A DNA stretch of 64,000 bases from Amphiura filiformis (GCF_039555335.1 NC_092628.1:78680713-78744712), one strand, 5' to 3'. Numbered from the stretch's first letter, positions 36,001 to 43,386 are shown. A program made the numbers and translations. The notes: a model not told the origin generated them from the letters alone.

Positions 36001-36449
36001 CCGTTTAAGGTTAGGAATAAGCAAGATGATAATAACAGTGAAGAGATTTTGACATTGAAATTATAATTAAGGGTAAGATTCAGATAAAAAGTTTATATCT
36101 GCATTAATATGAAGTTGCTCCAAATATTTCATTCAGTCAGATCCCATTCACACAATACTTGTGGTTTGATACTTTCAAAAGTACTCAAATATTAATAAGA
36201 TTGACCCTTATTCCCTATACTTTAAAAGTGATACCAATCATACCATAGGGGCTAATAGAGTAATCTGTTTTAGTTCTTCCCAACATTTGTAGCAATGTTC
36301 TAATTTCTTGCAAAATATTAATTGGTACACACCTTACAGGCTCACATCCCAGGGCCAACATCAGGAATGTGAGATGGCTTAGCAACACCAGTGTGGTCAG
36401 CGCTGCAGATGATTGCTGTGTCAAGATATGGGATATCACCCACCATTGA
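5998..36449 (+). CDS. WDR1: WDR1 / actin-interacting protein 1 (AIP1), complete 16-exon gene
   Basis: Joining 16 exons gives an uninterrupted 604-residue protein, close to the roughly 606 residues of vertebrate WDR1. It starts [18 protein letters not shown] and has the family signatures [11 protein letters not shown] (about 30-40), [14 protein letters not shown] (64-77), FDSGSSVGE (131-140), EGPPFKFK (175-182), [20 protein letters not shown] (243-262) and a C-terminal KIWDITHH. Recurrent GH/WD-type repeats fit the two seven-bladed beta-propellers of this family. From family knowledge, the protein binds cofilin-decorated F-actin in the cytoplasm and promotes severing and disassembly. The start is fixed because exon 1 ends in phase 1 and exon 2 restores a lysine, as in vertebrate relatives. 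Introns 1-9 and 11-15 are GT-AG and intron 10 is AT-AC. Intron 1 is 11.8 kb and full of transposons. No frameshift or internal stop was found. Confidence 0.97.
6207..6240. repeat. Perfect 15-bp hairpin
   Basis: CTGGACACATCACAC, a 4-base loop (TACC), then the exact complement. Lies in WDR1 intron 1 about 190 bp after the donor. Confidence 0.85.
6245..6530 (+). repeat. Interspersed repeat family A, most complete copy (WDR1 intron 1)
   Basis: Contains both halves that are separated in the upstream copies: CTGAAAACACTCTTGCACAT through TCACAGGTGGGCGAATCT. Type of element not recognised. Confidence 0.75.
7090..7482. mobile_element. Harbinger-like MITE with TTA duplication
   Basis: TTA at 7090-7092 and 7480-7482 flanks 387 bp with inverted ends GGCCGTATAAAATTAAT / ATTAATTTTACACGGCC; inner matches GGTTCTCG / CGAGAACC extend the arms. 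Contains two long T runs and one A run. TTA/TAA duplications are typical of PIF/Harbinger. Confidence 0.8.
8115..8301. mobile_element. Small inverted-repeat element with CCATGT duplication
   Basis: CCATGT at 8115-8120 and 8296-8301 flanks 175 bp that begins CAGGGATGTCAG and ends TTCATCCCTG. The interior repeats TTTCAGGC/GCCTGA words. A related sequence without clear ends is near 28570-28720. Confidence 0.7.
8403..8990 (+). repeat. Interspersed repeat family B, tandem partial copies
   Basis: Two consecutive partial copies of the 3236 family: ACTCGAGAACTCTAGCTTC at 8403, then GTTGAAATTTGGATGAA occurring at about 8539 and again at 8791. Confidence 0.7.
10621..10684. repeat. Two perfect 32-bp tandem units
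   Basis: AAACAGAAAAAACAGTAAAA followed by GTGGCACAATAT, twice without a mismatch, immediately before the segment shared with 18698. Confidence 0.95.
12208..13006. repeat. Short-repeat cluster (a): TGTCTGTCAAA with TAACATACGCAAG
   Basis: TGTCTGTCAAA occurs at 12208, 12385, 12550, 12597 and 12981, and inverted at 12783 and about 12812. TAACATACGCAAG occurs at 12399 and 12575 and as TAACGTACGCAAG at 12994. The spacer between the two words is only 0-5 bases in several copies. Intervening sequence is unique. Confidence 0.85.
13076..14171. repeat. Module bounded by perfect 32-bp inverted repeats
   Basis: ATATCGCTCATTCTACAAAA and its next 12 bases at 13076-13107 are repeated exactly inverted at 14140-14171. 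The module encloses cluster (b). Confidence 0.9.
13471..13975. repeat. Short-repeat cluster (b): GTGAGCTACGTTAC
   Basis: Exact copies at 13471, 13661 and 13823, one variant (GTGAACTACGTTAC) at 13808, and an inverted exact copy (GTAACGTAGCTCAC) at 13962. Confidence 0.88.
14521..15485. repeat. Short-repeat cluster (c): GTTTCGGAGGCTTCA with GTTAACGGAAA
   Basis: GTTTCGGAGGCTTCA at 14521, 15068, 15086 and 15260, inverted at 14893 and as a decayed inverted copy near 15472. GTTAACGGAAA follows closely at about 15104, 15279 and 15459. The cluster lies in an extra 1.3 kb present only in the right arm of the foldback element. Confidence 0.87.
16083..16097. repeat. 15-base G homopolymer
   Basis: Run of 15 G in the right arm of the 6.1-kb element; length is likely unreliable in any assembly. 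Confidence 0.9.
17795..17916 (+). CDS. WDR1: WDR1 exon 2, residues 6-46
   Basis: Preceded by a pyrimidine-rich tract and ACAG, followed by GTATGT. Encodes the diagnostic [15 protein letters not shown] segment of the first propeller blade. Ends in phase 0. Confidence 0.97.
18507..18580 (-). mobile_element. Hairpin MITE, TATAAGCCCACCCC family
   Basis: TATAAGCCCACCCC at 18507-18520 pairs exactly with 18547-18560; the adjoining GAGTGGTTACGGTATTAC completes a family signature that recurs in the other orientation at 63681-63758. Confidence 0.7.
18698..18930 (+). repeat. Empty-site copy of the 6.1-kb element's target
   Basis: TGACACAAATACAGCAGCAA through CTCTTTACATGATATGTG and onward matches 10683-10804 joined directly to 16893-16990, with few differences. 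It contains the unfilled TTTA target at 18819-18822 and one 25-bp extra block near 18872. It ends against the acceptor of WDR1 exon 3. Confidence 0.9.
18941..19031 (+). CDS. WDR1: WDR1 exon 3, residues 47-76
   Basis: Acceptor TTTGAATAG, donor GTAGGC. Encodes [19 protein letters not shown], strongly matching the family. Ends in phase 1. A duplicated intronic segment (18698-18930) stops just before the acceptor. Confidence 0.96.
19429..19709. mobile_element. Foldback element in WDR1 intron 3
   Basis: CTATAGTAGAAATTTCAACT with GAATGAACACAGC at the left is mirrored by GCTGTGTTCATTCA...CTAGTATAG at the right; arms about 33 bp with few mismatches. Confidence 0.75.
20224..20371 (+). CDS. WDR1: WDR1 exon 4, residues 77-125
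   Basis: Acceptor CAACTGCAG, donor GTAAGT. Encodes [12 protein letters not shown] and VVGGEGREK, conserved in WDR1. Ends in phase 2; the split lysine is completed by exon 5. Confidence 0.97.
21013..21582. mobile_element. TTAA-flanked foldback element 2
   Basis: TTAA at 21013-21016 and 21579-21582. Inverted ends GGTTGGTCTGAACCC, and about 150 bp of nearly perfect pairing each side (TTCTAAATTGTTGGTCTAAA, TGATAAGTTCAGCTGTGAGG), with weaker pairing to a centre near 21330. Lies in WDR1 intron 4. Confidence 0.88.
22191..22371 (+). CDS. WDR1: WDR1 exon 5, residues 126-186
   Basis: Acceptor TCTTTACAG, donor GTAAGG. Encodes [11 protein letters not shown] and [10 protein letters not shown], two of the most conserved WDR1 segments. 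Ends in phase 0. Confidence 0.97.
22757..22834 (+). CDS. WDR1: WDR1 exon 6, residues 187-212
   Basis: Acceptor TTATTTCAG, donor GTAGGT. Encodes [21 protein letters not shown] hAT-like element begins 18 bp after the exon end. Confidence 0.96.
22845..23023. mobile_element. hAT-like MITE with perfect 8-bp duplication
   Basis: CTCTTGAT at 22845-22852 and 23016-23023 flanks 163 bp with perfect 14-bp inverted ends CAGGGTTCGAATTC. Eight-bp duplications and CAGGG termini are typical of hAT. It begins 10 bases after the exon 6 donor site without disrupting it. Confidence 0.9.
23154..23467. mobile_element. hAT-like inverted-repeat element in WDR1 intron 6
   Basis: Begins CAGGGATTTTCGGGCGGG and ends CCCGGAAATCCCTG. 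GGTACC and ACCCGCCC words are mirrored inside. No clean target duplication was found. Confidence 0.55.
24003..24086 (+). CDS. WDR1: WDR1 exon 7, residues 213-240
   Basis: Acceptor TTGTTTCAG, donor GTAAGT, 28 codons in phase 0. Encodes [19 protein letters not shown] followed by HKGGIYA. Confidence 0.96.
24255..24512. mobile_element. CCTTGAAA-rich hAT-like element in WDR1 intron 7
   Basis: Starts CAGGGTTTCCACAG, ends GTGTGGGAACCCTG, and has AGTCCTTGAAAAT repeated about five times inside. Similar CAGGGTTCCCAC elements are widespread in animals. Flanking duplication not clear. Confidence 0.65.
24783..25060. repeat. Three-unit GGTCA-rich tandem repeat
   Basis: AAGGTCATTGTGG..GTCATCTGGGGTCAAAT, then a similar unit at about 24887 and another at about 24988, each ending GTTGCAGGTTCATG-like; unit about 105 bp. 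Related in wording to the array at 39290-40135. Confidence 0.75.
25217..25308 (+). CDS. WDR1: WDR1 exon 8, residues 241-270
   Basis: Acceptor ATTTTGTAG, donor GTAGGT. Encodes the near-invariant [20 protein letters not shown]. Ends in phase 2. Confidence 0.97.
25568..25949. repeat. Nested inverted repeats in WDR1 intron 8
   Basis: AACACAGCCAAATTAAAAAG (25841) pairs with CTTTTTAATTTGGCTGTGTT (25928). Inside lie AAACTATTTCCCCCTTGGTA and its degenerate complement near 25785. GAACTAGTTCCAT at 25570 pairs with ATGGAACTAGT at 25910. Probably a decayed foldback element. Confidence 0.6.
26112..26253 (+). CDS. WDR1: WDR1 exon 9, residues 271-318
   Basis: Acceptor TTTTGCAG, donor GTAGGT. Encodes [20 protein letters not shown] and INYLDKNNP, matching WDR1 closely. 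Ends in phase 0. Confidence 0.97.
26969..27050 (+). CDS. WDR1: WDR1 exon 10, residues 319-345, before the AT-AC intron
   Basis: Acceptor TTATTTCAG. Encodes [20 protein letters not shown] then ASTDGRV. It must end at 27050, because only a junction directly before ATATCCTTT joins in phase 1 to exon 11 and restores GRVVVWDA. No usable GT donor lies there. Confidence 0.93.
27080..27438. mobile_element. Inverted-repeat element inside the AT-AC intron
   Basis: AATATA at 27080-27085 and 27433-27438 flanks a sequence starting CAGAGCTG and ending CAGCTCTGG. AATCTTCTGCATTTGCA words are repeated three times inside. Confidence 0.6.
27667..27680. repeat. G-rich homopolymer
   Basis: Long G run near the middle of the AT-AC intron; length approximate. 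Confidence 0.6.
28087..28240 (+). CDS. WDR1: WDR1 exon 11, residues 346-396, after the AT-AC intron
   Basis: Starts directly after the AC acceptor and completes Val346. Encodes [20 protein letters not shown] and [19 protein letters not shown]. Donor GTATGT, phase 2. Confidence 0.95.
29079..29163 (+). CDS. WDR1: WDR1 exon 12, residues 397-425
   Basis: Acceptor CCTGTACAG, donor GTAAGC. Encodes [20 protein letters not shown] and LIVVGCVDQ. Ends in phase 0. Confidence 0.95.
29642..29749 (+). CDS. WDR1: WDR1 exon 13, residues 426-461
   Basis: Acceptor TTTTCCAG, donor GTAAGT, 36 codons in phase 0. Encodes [20 protein letters not shown] and the [13 protein letters not shown] blade. Confidence 0.95.
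30738..30876 (+). repeat. Partial copy of the inner element at 42899-43382
   Basis: ATGAGCTTTC, GATGCCAAAATC, ATTTTGATAGG and GGGGATGAGGTTGTC parallel 43300-43380, ending CACCCATCTTTAA as that element ends CACCTTTAA. Confidence 0.65.
31511..31684 (+). CDS. WDR1: WDR1 exon 14, residues 462-519
   Basis: Acceptor TTCTTTCAG, donor GTAGGT, 58 codons in phase 0. Encodes [20 protein letters not shown] and [19 protein letters not shown]. Confidence 0.96.
32210..32579. mobile_element. TTAA-flanked foldback element 3
   Basis: TTAA at 32210-32213 and 32576-32579 flanks 362 bp. Ends GGTGGCGCTACACCC and its mirror GGTGTGTAGTACCACC; inner arms share CACTGGTAACAAAAGT, TATAGGGG and AGGAATCCA. Lies in WDR1 intron 14. 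Confidence 0.85.
32640..35285 (+). other. Remaining part of WDR1 intron 14, no gene seen
   Basis: The rest of this 3.6-kb intron shows no convincing coding frame. A weak inverted pair CCAGGCTTG / CAAGCCTGG (about 33832 and 34037) may mark another decayed element. Confidence 0.5.
35286..35433 (+). CDS. WDR1: WDR1 exon 15, residues 520-568
   Basis: Acceptor TTGTTTCAG, donor GTAAGT. Encodes [20 protein letters not shown] and [15 protein letters not shown]. Ends in phase 1. Confidence 0.96.
35724..35957. repeat. Near-perfect 112-bp-arm palindrome
   Basis: Arms 35724-35835 and 35846-35957 with a 10-base loop. They differ at one or very few positions across 112 bp and contain ACCCGACGTTTCGAAAAG. 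Lies in WDR1 intron 15. AAAACAGGGAAAAT also occurs directly upstream near 35632. Confidence 0.9.
36340..36449 (+). CDS. WDR1: WDR1 exon 16 (coding part) with stop, residues 569-604
   Basis: Acceptor CACCTTACAG. Encodes [20 protein letters not shown] and ends VKIWDITHH followed by TGA at 36447-36449. This resembles the end of the last blade in vertebrate WDR1 but is slightly shorter. Confidence 0.94.
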
Positions 36450-36710
36450 GTTGCCATAGCAAGTACCTCTCAGCTTGCACATCATCAGGGAGGTTTATTC
36501 ATTTAGGTCAATTTTTATGTAGCATTGTGAAAATTTAGCTATCTATATGTTTATTTTTCAGAACTGAAGAACTTGTTTATAAAAATGATATATAATATTT
36601 GAAAAAAAAATGTCTTGGTATTTGTTGTTATTCACACTAGCAATATAATGAAGCCATAAATGGACAGATGAAAGACATAGATGGACTCAATATCAACATC
36701 TGTCTATAGG

Positions 36711-36935
36711 TAAAGTTTGTTCGGCTTATATAAGGCGGAAATTATTCGGCTTTTGTTACTGCGCGCGTCAATTAAGTCCCAACTCACGCTCGCGTAAATT
36801 CACATAAGCGTGTGCCAGTTACGCAACACACAACTAGTGTTAGCATTGCGCCCAGCTGTGTGCATGCCATTCTATATCAATACACGGTGTTATGAGTCTT
36901 ATATTTTCCGCCTTATATAAACTGAACAAACTTAA
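36711..36935. mobile_element. Harbinger-like MITE with TAA duplication
   Basis: TAA at 36711-36713 and 36933-36935 flanks 219 bp with inverted ends AGTTTGTTC / GAACAAACT, continued by CTTATATAAGGCGGAA / TTCCGCCTTATATAA. Lies 260 bp past the WDR1 stop, so it may be in the 3' UTR. Confidence 0.8.
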
Positions 36936-36989
36936 GAAGTATCTGTGCTCTATTAAATATATATATAAGAACTGTAGAAAGGTTGTAAT

Positions 36990-37195
36990 GAATATTGGAC
37001 TTTTCCAGTCGAAGCCCGCACACTCCGTATGGAAGACATAACTTTAATATTTCACACAGGGAGTGTGAATTTCAAATAGGGGTTACCTGAAAGGGTGACT
37101 TCATTTGGAATCTACACTCCCTGTGTGGGAGATTAAGGTTAGGTCTTCCAAAGGGGGTGTATGGATTTCAAGTGGAATATAGTCCATTGCACTGT
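36990..37195. mobile_element. Foldback MITE downstream of WDR1
   Basis: GAAGACATAACTTTAATATT and CACACAGGGAGTGTGAATTT at the left are mirrored by ACACTCCCTGTGTGG and GATTAAGGTTAGGTCTTCC at the right. A fragment with GGGGGTGTATGGATTTCAA is also present at 20890. Confidence 0.75.
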
Positions 37196-38775
37196 GCTAG
37201 TCATATTGTATGGTTTTATTCATCTAGTTAAAGAATTCCCTCAGTCTACTGCAAAATACCCACAAAATTCACCAAGATATGCTATATTTTTGTGATTTTG
37301 TTACTTGTCATTTGTTGCAAGTATTTGCATATTGACCAGACCTTGGGGTATTCTGCCTGTACTTTTATATAAACATTGTGGAAGGTGCGTGACCAGATGG
37401 ACAAACCTACACAGTGGATAAAGCATATTTGTTGGACATATATAGCACATTTGCTGGTGCAGGTGCAAGTGCATCATCATTGGTTCTAGTTCTGCAGTAA
37501 ATGTACCAAATTTCTCTTGGAGCATTTTAGTTGTTAAAATAGAGAGCAATACAGCAAGATTACTGGGCAGTATTATTTTCTTGAAAGCAAGAACAAATGG
37601 GATGTTCTGATTTTGCAGAATATATGAAAGAAATGATAAATGAAACATATATTGCCAATTATCCTATTGATACAAATTACTGATTTGCTCCCTTTTCCGG
37701 GAATTGTTGAAAAAGGAATGACAATACCAAGTCCTTATATGTAAAAAGTACTAACAGCAAAAACAAAAAGAAATACAAAATTGCAATCAATCTTTGGTCG
37801 TCTATAATATTTACAGGGTAAGTTGAATATTAAAACAAAAACTGATATAATCAAAAGCAAAAACAAAGGTGTAATCAGAACTCTAGATTTAAACGTATAC
37901 ACTGCTTTCATTTCAACTTTCCATGCATAAATGGAAAATTGTGTGCTTAACTACAATCATATGCATAATCAAAGATCATGTAATCCTTGAGCCAAACAAT
38001 CAATCTAAATATCTGCTACAGGTATAAAATGTATGCAAATGAAAGTTGAGAGGGGGTAAGCAGTGTTATTAGAAACAAATCATGCTGAGCACGCAAATTG
38101 ACCAAAAACAATAGAAATTTGTTATAACAGAATTTGTGTTACTAACAGCTTTTTAATAGAATAAGATGATATATTACACAAATGTTGTAGACTTGGAGCT
38201 GTATATGTGTATGGAAAGTTACTGTTGTATAAATACATAAGTACAGAATGGTGCTTTTTATAATACCACCATAGGAGTTGAGTTTGAAAGCTCATCAAGA
38301 AATTAAACACATACATTTTGCTGTACAAAGCAGGACTAAATATTTGGAAAGACATCACCATTGCAGGGATGTTTTGGAATAAATCTGCATGATTTGAAAC
38401 TGATTCTTGTAAAATGTTTTACCAGACGCTTGCAGTGTGTGTCGTCTGTTCAATTTCTTGATGCAATAGGTGTTAGAAGTCAGCTGCTTAAATATTGATT
38501 GATATATCGAAACTTTAATTTGACCAAATCATTTATTTAAAAGAAACTAGAATTTGGATGAATTTATATATAAATTTTGTTGTTGCATGCATTAAGTTAT
38601 TTCTTATTATGCTATAATTTCATAAAATATAATTATGAATACTATAATTGTAAAAGGGGGCATGTATTGGGGTAAAGGTGTGTGGTGGCTTTGGATACAA
38701 TTAAGGAAATATTACATTCTTCTGAACTTTTAAGAAATGTCTTTCTTGATAATGATACCATTATTTAGGTTGTTG

Positions 38776-38781
38776 AATAAA
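38776..38781 (+). terminator. Candidate distal polyadenylation signal of WDR1
   Basis: AATAAA about 2.3 kb after the stop codon. No canonical AATAAA was noticed nearer, only weak variants such as ATTAAA near 36950. Which site is used cannot be decided from sequence alone. Confidence 0.3.
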
Positions 38782-38984
38782 ACACCCAGGGTGATGTAGC
38801 ATGGAAGTCATTGTATCCAACCTATACATTATCAAAATATTTGATAGTACATCATCAAGTCTCGAGCCAAAAATTTCATTTTTACAGGATTAAAAGGATG
38901 CTTAAAGAAAAGTATTAATGTGTGATTAATGGGCCTGTCAAATGTTTTTAGTAATTATACTTTTAAGTACTTATACTTATACTT

Positions 38985-39050
38985 AGCTGAGTGGTTAAGG
39001 TACAGGTATCGTAAACCTGAGGTCCTGGGTTCAATTCCCAGGAGGGATCA
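38985..39050 (+). repeat. tRNA-derived sequence (SINE head or tRNA pseudogene)
   Basis: TTAGCTGAGTGGTTAAGG resembles a pol III A box and GGGTTCAATTCCC a B box with a perfect 5-bp T stem. An anticodon-like stem CAGGT/ACCTG encloses a 7-base loop. The would-be acceptor stem does not pair, so it is not a working tRNA. Confidence 0.7.
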
Positions 39051-39055
39051 CTTTT

Positions 39056-40175
39056 ATGCCTCCACCGCGAGGCATACTGTTTTTGCAATGTCCGTGCTTC
39101 CGAGCTTCCGTCCTTCCGTCCGGATGCGATATCTCGGGCATGGATGGGCGGATTGACTTCAGATTTTCAGGATAGGTGGGTCATGGTCAAAAACTCTGGC
39201 TACTTTTTTTGGGGTGAGGTTCAAGGTCATATACTGAGGTAAAAGGTCATTTGAGGTCAGAGGGCCAATTTTCCTTATTTACCTCTTTTCTCGGAGACTG
39301 GGGGTCGACGTTCCTCAAACTTGGTGGGTGGGTGCATCTTGACCCCAGACAGAACAAGTTTATATTGGTTAGTGGGTCAAGGTCTCCTGAGGTCATGCAG
39401 GGGTCATCTGAGGTCAAATTAGCAAAAATAGTCATATGGCCATGAAACTTGGTAGGTACAGTCAACATTTAGAGCCAAATTTTTGAAAGGTCATTTTGGG
39501 GTCATCTGGGGTCACCCAGGGGTCATCTGAGGTCAAATTAGTAAGAACTGTTGTATGGGCATGGAACTTGGAGGGTACAGTCAACATTCAGAGCCTAATT
39601 TTTTGAAGGTCATTTTGGGGTCATCCAGGGTCACCCAGGGGTCATCTGAGGTCAAATTAGTAAAAACTGTCGTATGGGCATGACATTTGGTGGGTACAGT
39701 CAATATTCAGAGCCAAATTTTTGGAAGGTCATTTTGGGGTCATCTGAGGTCATCCAGGGGTCATCTGAGGTCAAATGAGTAAAAACTGTCGTATGGGCAT
39801 GAAACTTGGTGGGTACAGTCAACATTTAGAACCAATTTTTGGAATGTCATTTTGGGGTCACCAGGGGTCATCTGAGGTCAAATTAGTAAAAACTATTGTA
39901 TGGGCATGAAAGTTGGTGGGTACAGTTAACATTTAGAGCCTAATTTTTGGAAGTCATTTTGGGGTCACCAGGGGTCATCTGAGGTCAAATTAGTATAATT
40001 ACTATATGGGCATGAAACTTGGTGGGTACAGTCAACATTTAGAGCCAAATTTTGGGTGGTCATTTTGGGGTCACCCAGGAGTCATTGAAAGGTTGTTTTG
40101 GGGTCATCCAGGTGTCATCTAAGGTCAAATTCAGTATCAACTTGTGAATTCCACATCACTCCCTTTGGTGGAGGC
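39056..40175. mobile_element. GGTCA-array element with ATGCCTCCACC ends
   Basis: ATGCCTCCACC near 39057 is mirrored by GGTGGAGGCAT near 40160. The left end is followed by CGTCC-rich sequence and the interior is mostly the tandem array described separately. It abuts the tRNA-derived sequence. Confidence 0.65.
39290..40135 (+). repeat. Tandem array, 119/107-bp unit rich in AGGTCA
   Basis: The landmark GAGGTCAAATTAG recurs at 39410, 39529, 39648, 39767, 39874 and 39981, with a variant at 40121. That is three periods of 119, two of 107 and one of 140. Each unit carries ATGGGCATGAAACTTGG, GGGTACAGTCAACATT and three to four GGTCA words. Confidence 0.92.
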
Positions 40176-41524
40176 ATCACGGTCGACGCTTTGCGTAAAA
40201 ACCGCTTGACATCCGAGAACCGCGGTCCATCTAGTTCTACTTGTCTCCTGTATTATTTGCGATGGCAAACCTGGTAAATCATGTTTATTTATATAATTCC
40301 TGTCGATCATGCCACTGTTTTTCTGTGTAGTAATTATTATACTCTTAACTTTGTGCGACCAGATCAGCAGCTCATCCCTTATTTTTCCTCATCAAGACCG
40401 AGATTTTAGCATTTCCCATATTATTCTCATTTACGAAAAATGTCATTTTGTTTAAAAGTGGTAACCACCACCACAATTTTTGGTTCTTGATTAGTATATA
40501 CTTACAATATATACTTTATTTGCACACAATTTCTCATTTAGATATCCAAGCACAAGTTTACATTATGGTTATGCTTTATCTTTATACGAAACTATTTTGA
40601 AATATATCTACTTTTTATACTTTCTAGGGTTGATTACTACAGCATTTGTAACAAGCTTACTTAAATAGGATATTATCACATCATTGTTACGTCAAGTTAT
40701 TATTATTTTTTTGTTGTAAAATTAACAATTTGTGAATACATGCATCCTGTATTTGGCAGTGTATGGAACCCATTACACTCACAGTTAAGTAGGCTGTGTG
40801 ATTTTTGGGTAAAATGTTGAATGACTTTGATCTATTAAAAGGAATTGGGTGCATCGATGAAACCCCTTTGATGTAGTTTTTGTATCAGCCTTCTGGAAAC
40901 TCCCATTATAATCCATTTGGTTTCCTTGAGTGAGTGCTCCATGTAGTATTAAATTCTGCACATTGACTGGTATGTATGTTTACATGCGCCATCAAATTAA
41001 CTCCGACAAATTGCTGACGTCACTGTCTCGAGGAGGCCAAATGGACTCTACACTAATATATCAGCATTTAGTGGATCACTGACAGAGACAACTGAACTGG
41101 CAGATAATAAACCACGGATACAGGGCAATTTTTTTACACATATTTTAAGCTGAAAATCAAGATTTTTCTTCTTTTTTTAAAAAATTTGAATCTTTTTTTG
41201 ATTTTTTTATTCATTTTTTGCAAAAAAATTAGAAAAAAAGTCTAGGGTCAGGCTTATTTTTAGGGTTGGTCGGGTTACGCCAATCAAACAAATTTTTTTT
41301 AGGCCTAATACTGGCAATGTCACATTTTGTGATGTCATGGTATCCACTTTTTTATTCAGTGGGGATAGATGCACATTAAAACCAATACTTTGAACTACTT
41401 TGGGGTAAAAATTCAAGTGAATGAATGCATGGATGCAATTGTCTGTATCTTCCACTACTTACCTACATATGCTAGCTCTAAATGTGTGCCTTGTATAAAA
41501 AGGTAACTACTGTACTGGACTGTA

Positions 41525-42345
41525 GGGTTGCATGACTAATTTGACTATAGCCATAGTTGCGACTATTGGCTGTAGTCACGGCTTTCGACTATGACCTTGT
41601 GGTATTGTCTCCTTAAAGAACACAAATATGGGAATTATTCGCATAAAATGCAGCTAGATTTACAATTCAAAATGTTTTGCGTCCATGTAAATGTTTCTTG
41701 GTCTATTGTGAGCAGAATTTAAGCGTTTTTGTTGTGTTTGTGTATTAAAAATGTGTTGTTTACTCTATCAGTTCTTAAGTTCATATTTTAATTTGTTTAT
41801 TTGTGTTTTGGGCACTTATACCACAAGATTTTGCACGCATATTAGTCATCATAGTCATGACTATTTGGTGGTAACTAATCAACTACTAAGGCATTAGAAC
41901 CAAATTTGTTTGATCTTTGGATCAACCATCACTGCTGCTTCTATATTTGTTAAACTATCAACTAATTTGCCAGAATTATTGGTAAATTTGTATTGGTCAA
42001 TATCATTACATGCAAAGATTCATTATGTTAGCACAATAGTCAATTAATAGAGGCCGTCAGCGTGACGTCATATGCCGCCATCTTGTGGGTACACGCTGCG
42101 ATGGTCGTTCGATCTGCATGCGTGAACAACAAAATCGCCGCATCAACCCGTGATAACAGTTGCGTGGCAAGCTGCGCCCTGCGCGTAGCGTCCGATTCAT
42201 GAACACGCAGATCATTTGTACCCACAAGATGGCGAAAGGCTGACGGCCTCTATTGATTTCATAAATAATAAGGATCAACCAATCATCGATGAAAGATCAA
42301 ACTAATTTGGTTCTATTTCCTAAATAAGCTGAAGTCGTGCAACCT
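41525..42345. mobile_element. Foldback element containing a second MITE
   Basis: AGGGTTGCATGACT near 41525 mirrors AGTCGTGCAACCTT near 42333, and AGAACCAAATTTGTTTGATC near 41897 mirrors GATCAAACTAATTTGGTTCT near 42296. The inner element at 42046-42254 interrupts it. Confidence 0.65.
42046..42254. mobile_element. G+C-rich MITE nested in the 41525-42345 foldback
   Basis: Inverted ends AATAGAGGCCGTCAGC / GCTGACGGCCTCTATT, then GCCATCTTGTGGGTAC / GTACCCACAAGATGGC. The interior is clearly richer in G+C than its surroundings. Confidence 0.82.
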
Positions 42346-42351
42346 TACTGT

Positions 42352-42528
42352 TATCTATTCCAGCTCCAGTGACACCTTGTTAATTTCCCTGGACCTTTGA
42401 ATGCATTCATATAGGTATTAGGATTCTACTATATATTTAATCAATATAGCAACTCAGTGCTACTTTAGGCCTAATCCTACTGAGGAAAATATGCATGAGG
42501 TGTCACTGGAGTTGGAACAGATAATAGA
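42352..42528. mobile_element. Small palindromic element
   Basis: TTATCTATTCCAGCTCCAGT with GACACC is mirrored by GGTGTCACTGGAGTTGGAAC with AGATAA; arms about 26 bp, interior AT-rich. Confidence 0.72.
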
Positions 42529-42894
42529 TTGGTTACTTAGTCCTTGCTACTATGTAATAAAACTATTTTCAAGGAAATGTAAACGTTTCTGAATTGTGTT
42601 ATTTGTTAGTTATCTATTTGGGTCCAGTCTACACTAAATGGGACATGCAGGAAAAGATTCTTCATATTATTGGATGACTTGTTGAAATTCCTTTAATTCG
42701 AGGAGCAAATGCAGGATCAAAACAGCACTGTCAATTTGTAACATTATTTATACAAACTCCAGATGAATTGTCCCTTGTTGAAAATGTATGATATAATACT
42801 AATTTTATAGCAAATTATTAGAAATTAAAATGTCAACATTTTTAAAAGTCTTCAAAGTAAACCAGGTGGACTTTATAAATCTAATGCTGTGTAC

Positions 42895-43386
42895 TTAAAG
42901 GAAGGTGACCTGATATATTTGGAAAATCGAATTCTTTAAAACTTGCCTATAACATAAAATGTCACATTCATGCATAAAGAACATGTAAATGTTCCTTGTA
43001 AATGTGACTAATTCCTTATTGAATTACTGACATTTTATACAGCGTGATTTGGTAGTCTACAGTGTTTTTATTAATGATCATGTAATAAATTGATATCAAA
43101 TGAGAGATCCTATTTTTCTCATGAACATATTGAAATTAGGAGTTCCAAATCAGTGTATTTCCAAAGATATGATCAAAAAACTGTCGAATTAGTCTCAAAT
43201 ATGGTATACCATATTTGAGACTAATTCGACAGTTTTTTGATGATTTCTCCGGGAATATACCAATTTGGAATGCCCAATTTCGGCACGTTAATGAGAAAAA
43301 TATGAGCTTTCACCTGATACCAAAATCAGCATTTTGATGGGGTAAAGTGAGGGGATGAGGTTGTCAATCAGGTTACCCACCTTTAA
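42895..43386. mobile_element. TTAA-flanked foldback element 4, nested
   Basis: TTAA at 42895-42898 and 43383-43386 flanks 484 bp. Inverted ends AGGAAGGTGACCTGAT and (reversed) AGGTGGGTAACCTGAT; arms meet in a perfect palindrome at 43172-43241. The site was cut from the sequence ACTTAAAGTGTATGTA of the host element. Confidence 0.82.
43172..43241. repeat. Perfect 70-bp palindrome without loop
   Basis: ATCAAAAAACTGTCGAATTA and the following 15 bases to 43206 are exactly complemented by 43207-43241; the centre is ATGGTATACCAT. It is the middle of the nested TTAA element. Confidence 0.95.

Noticed and set aside
38985-39050. Functional tRNA gene
   Set aside because: A and B boxes, anticodon and T stems are present, but the 5' and 3' sequences do not pair as an acceptor stem.
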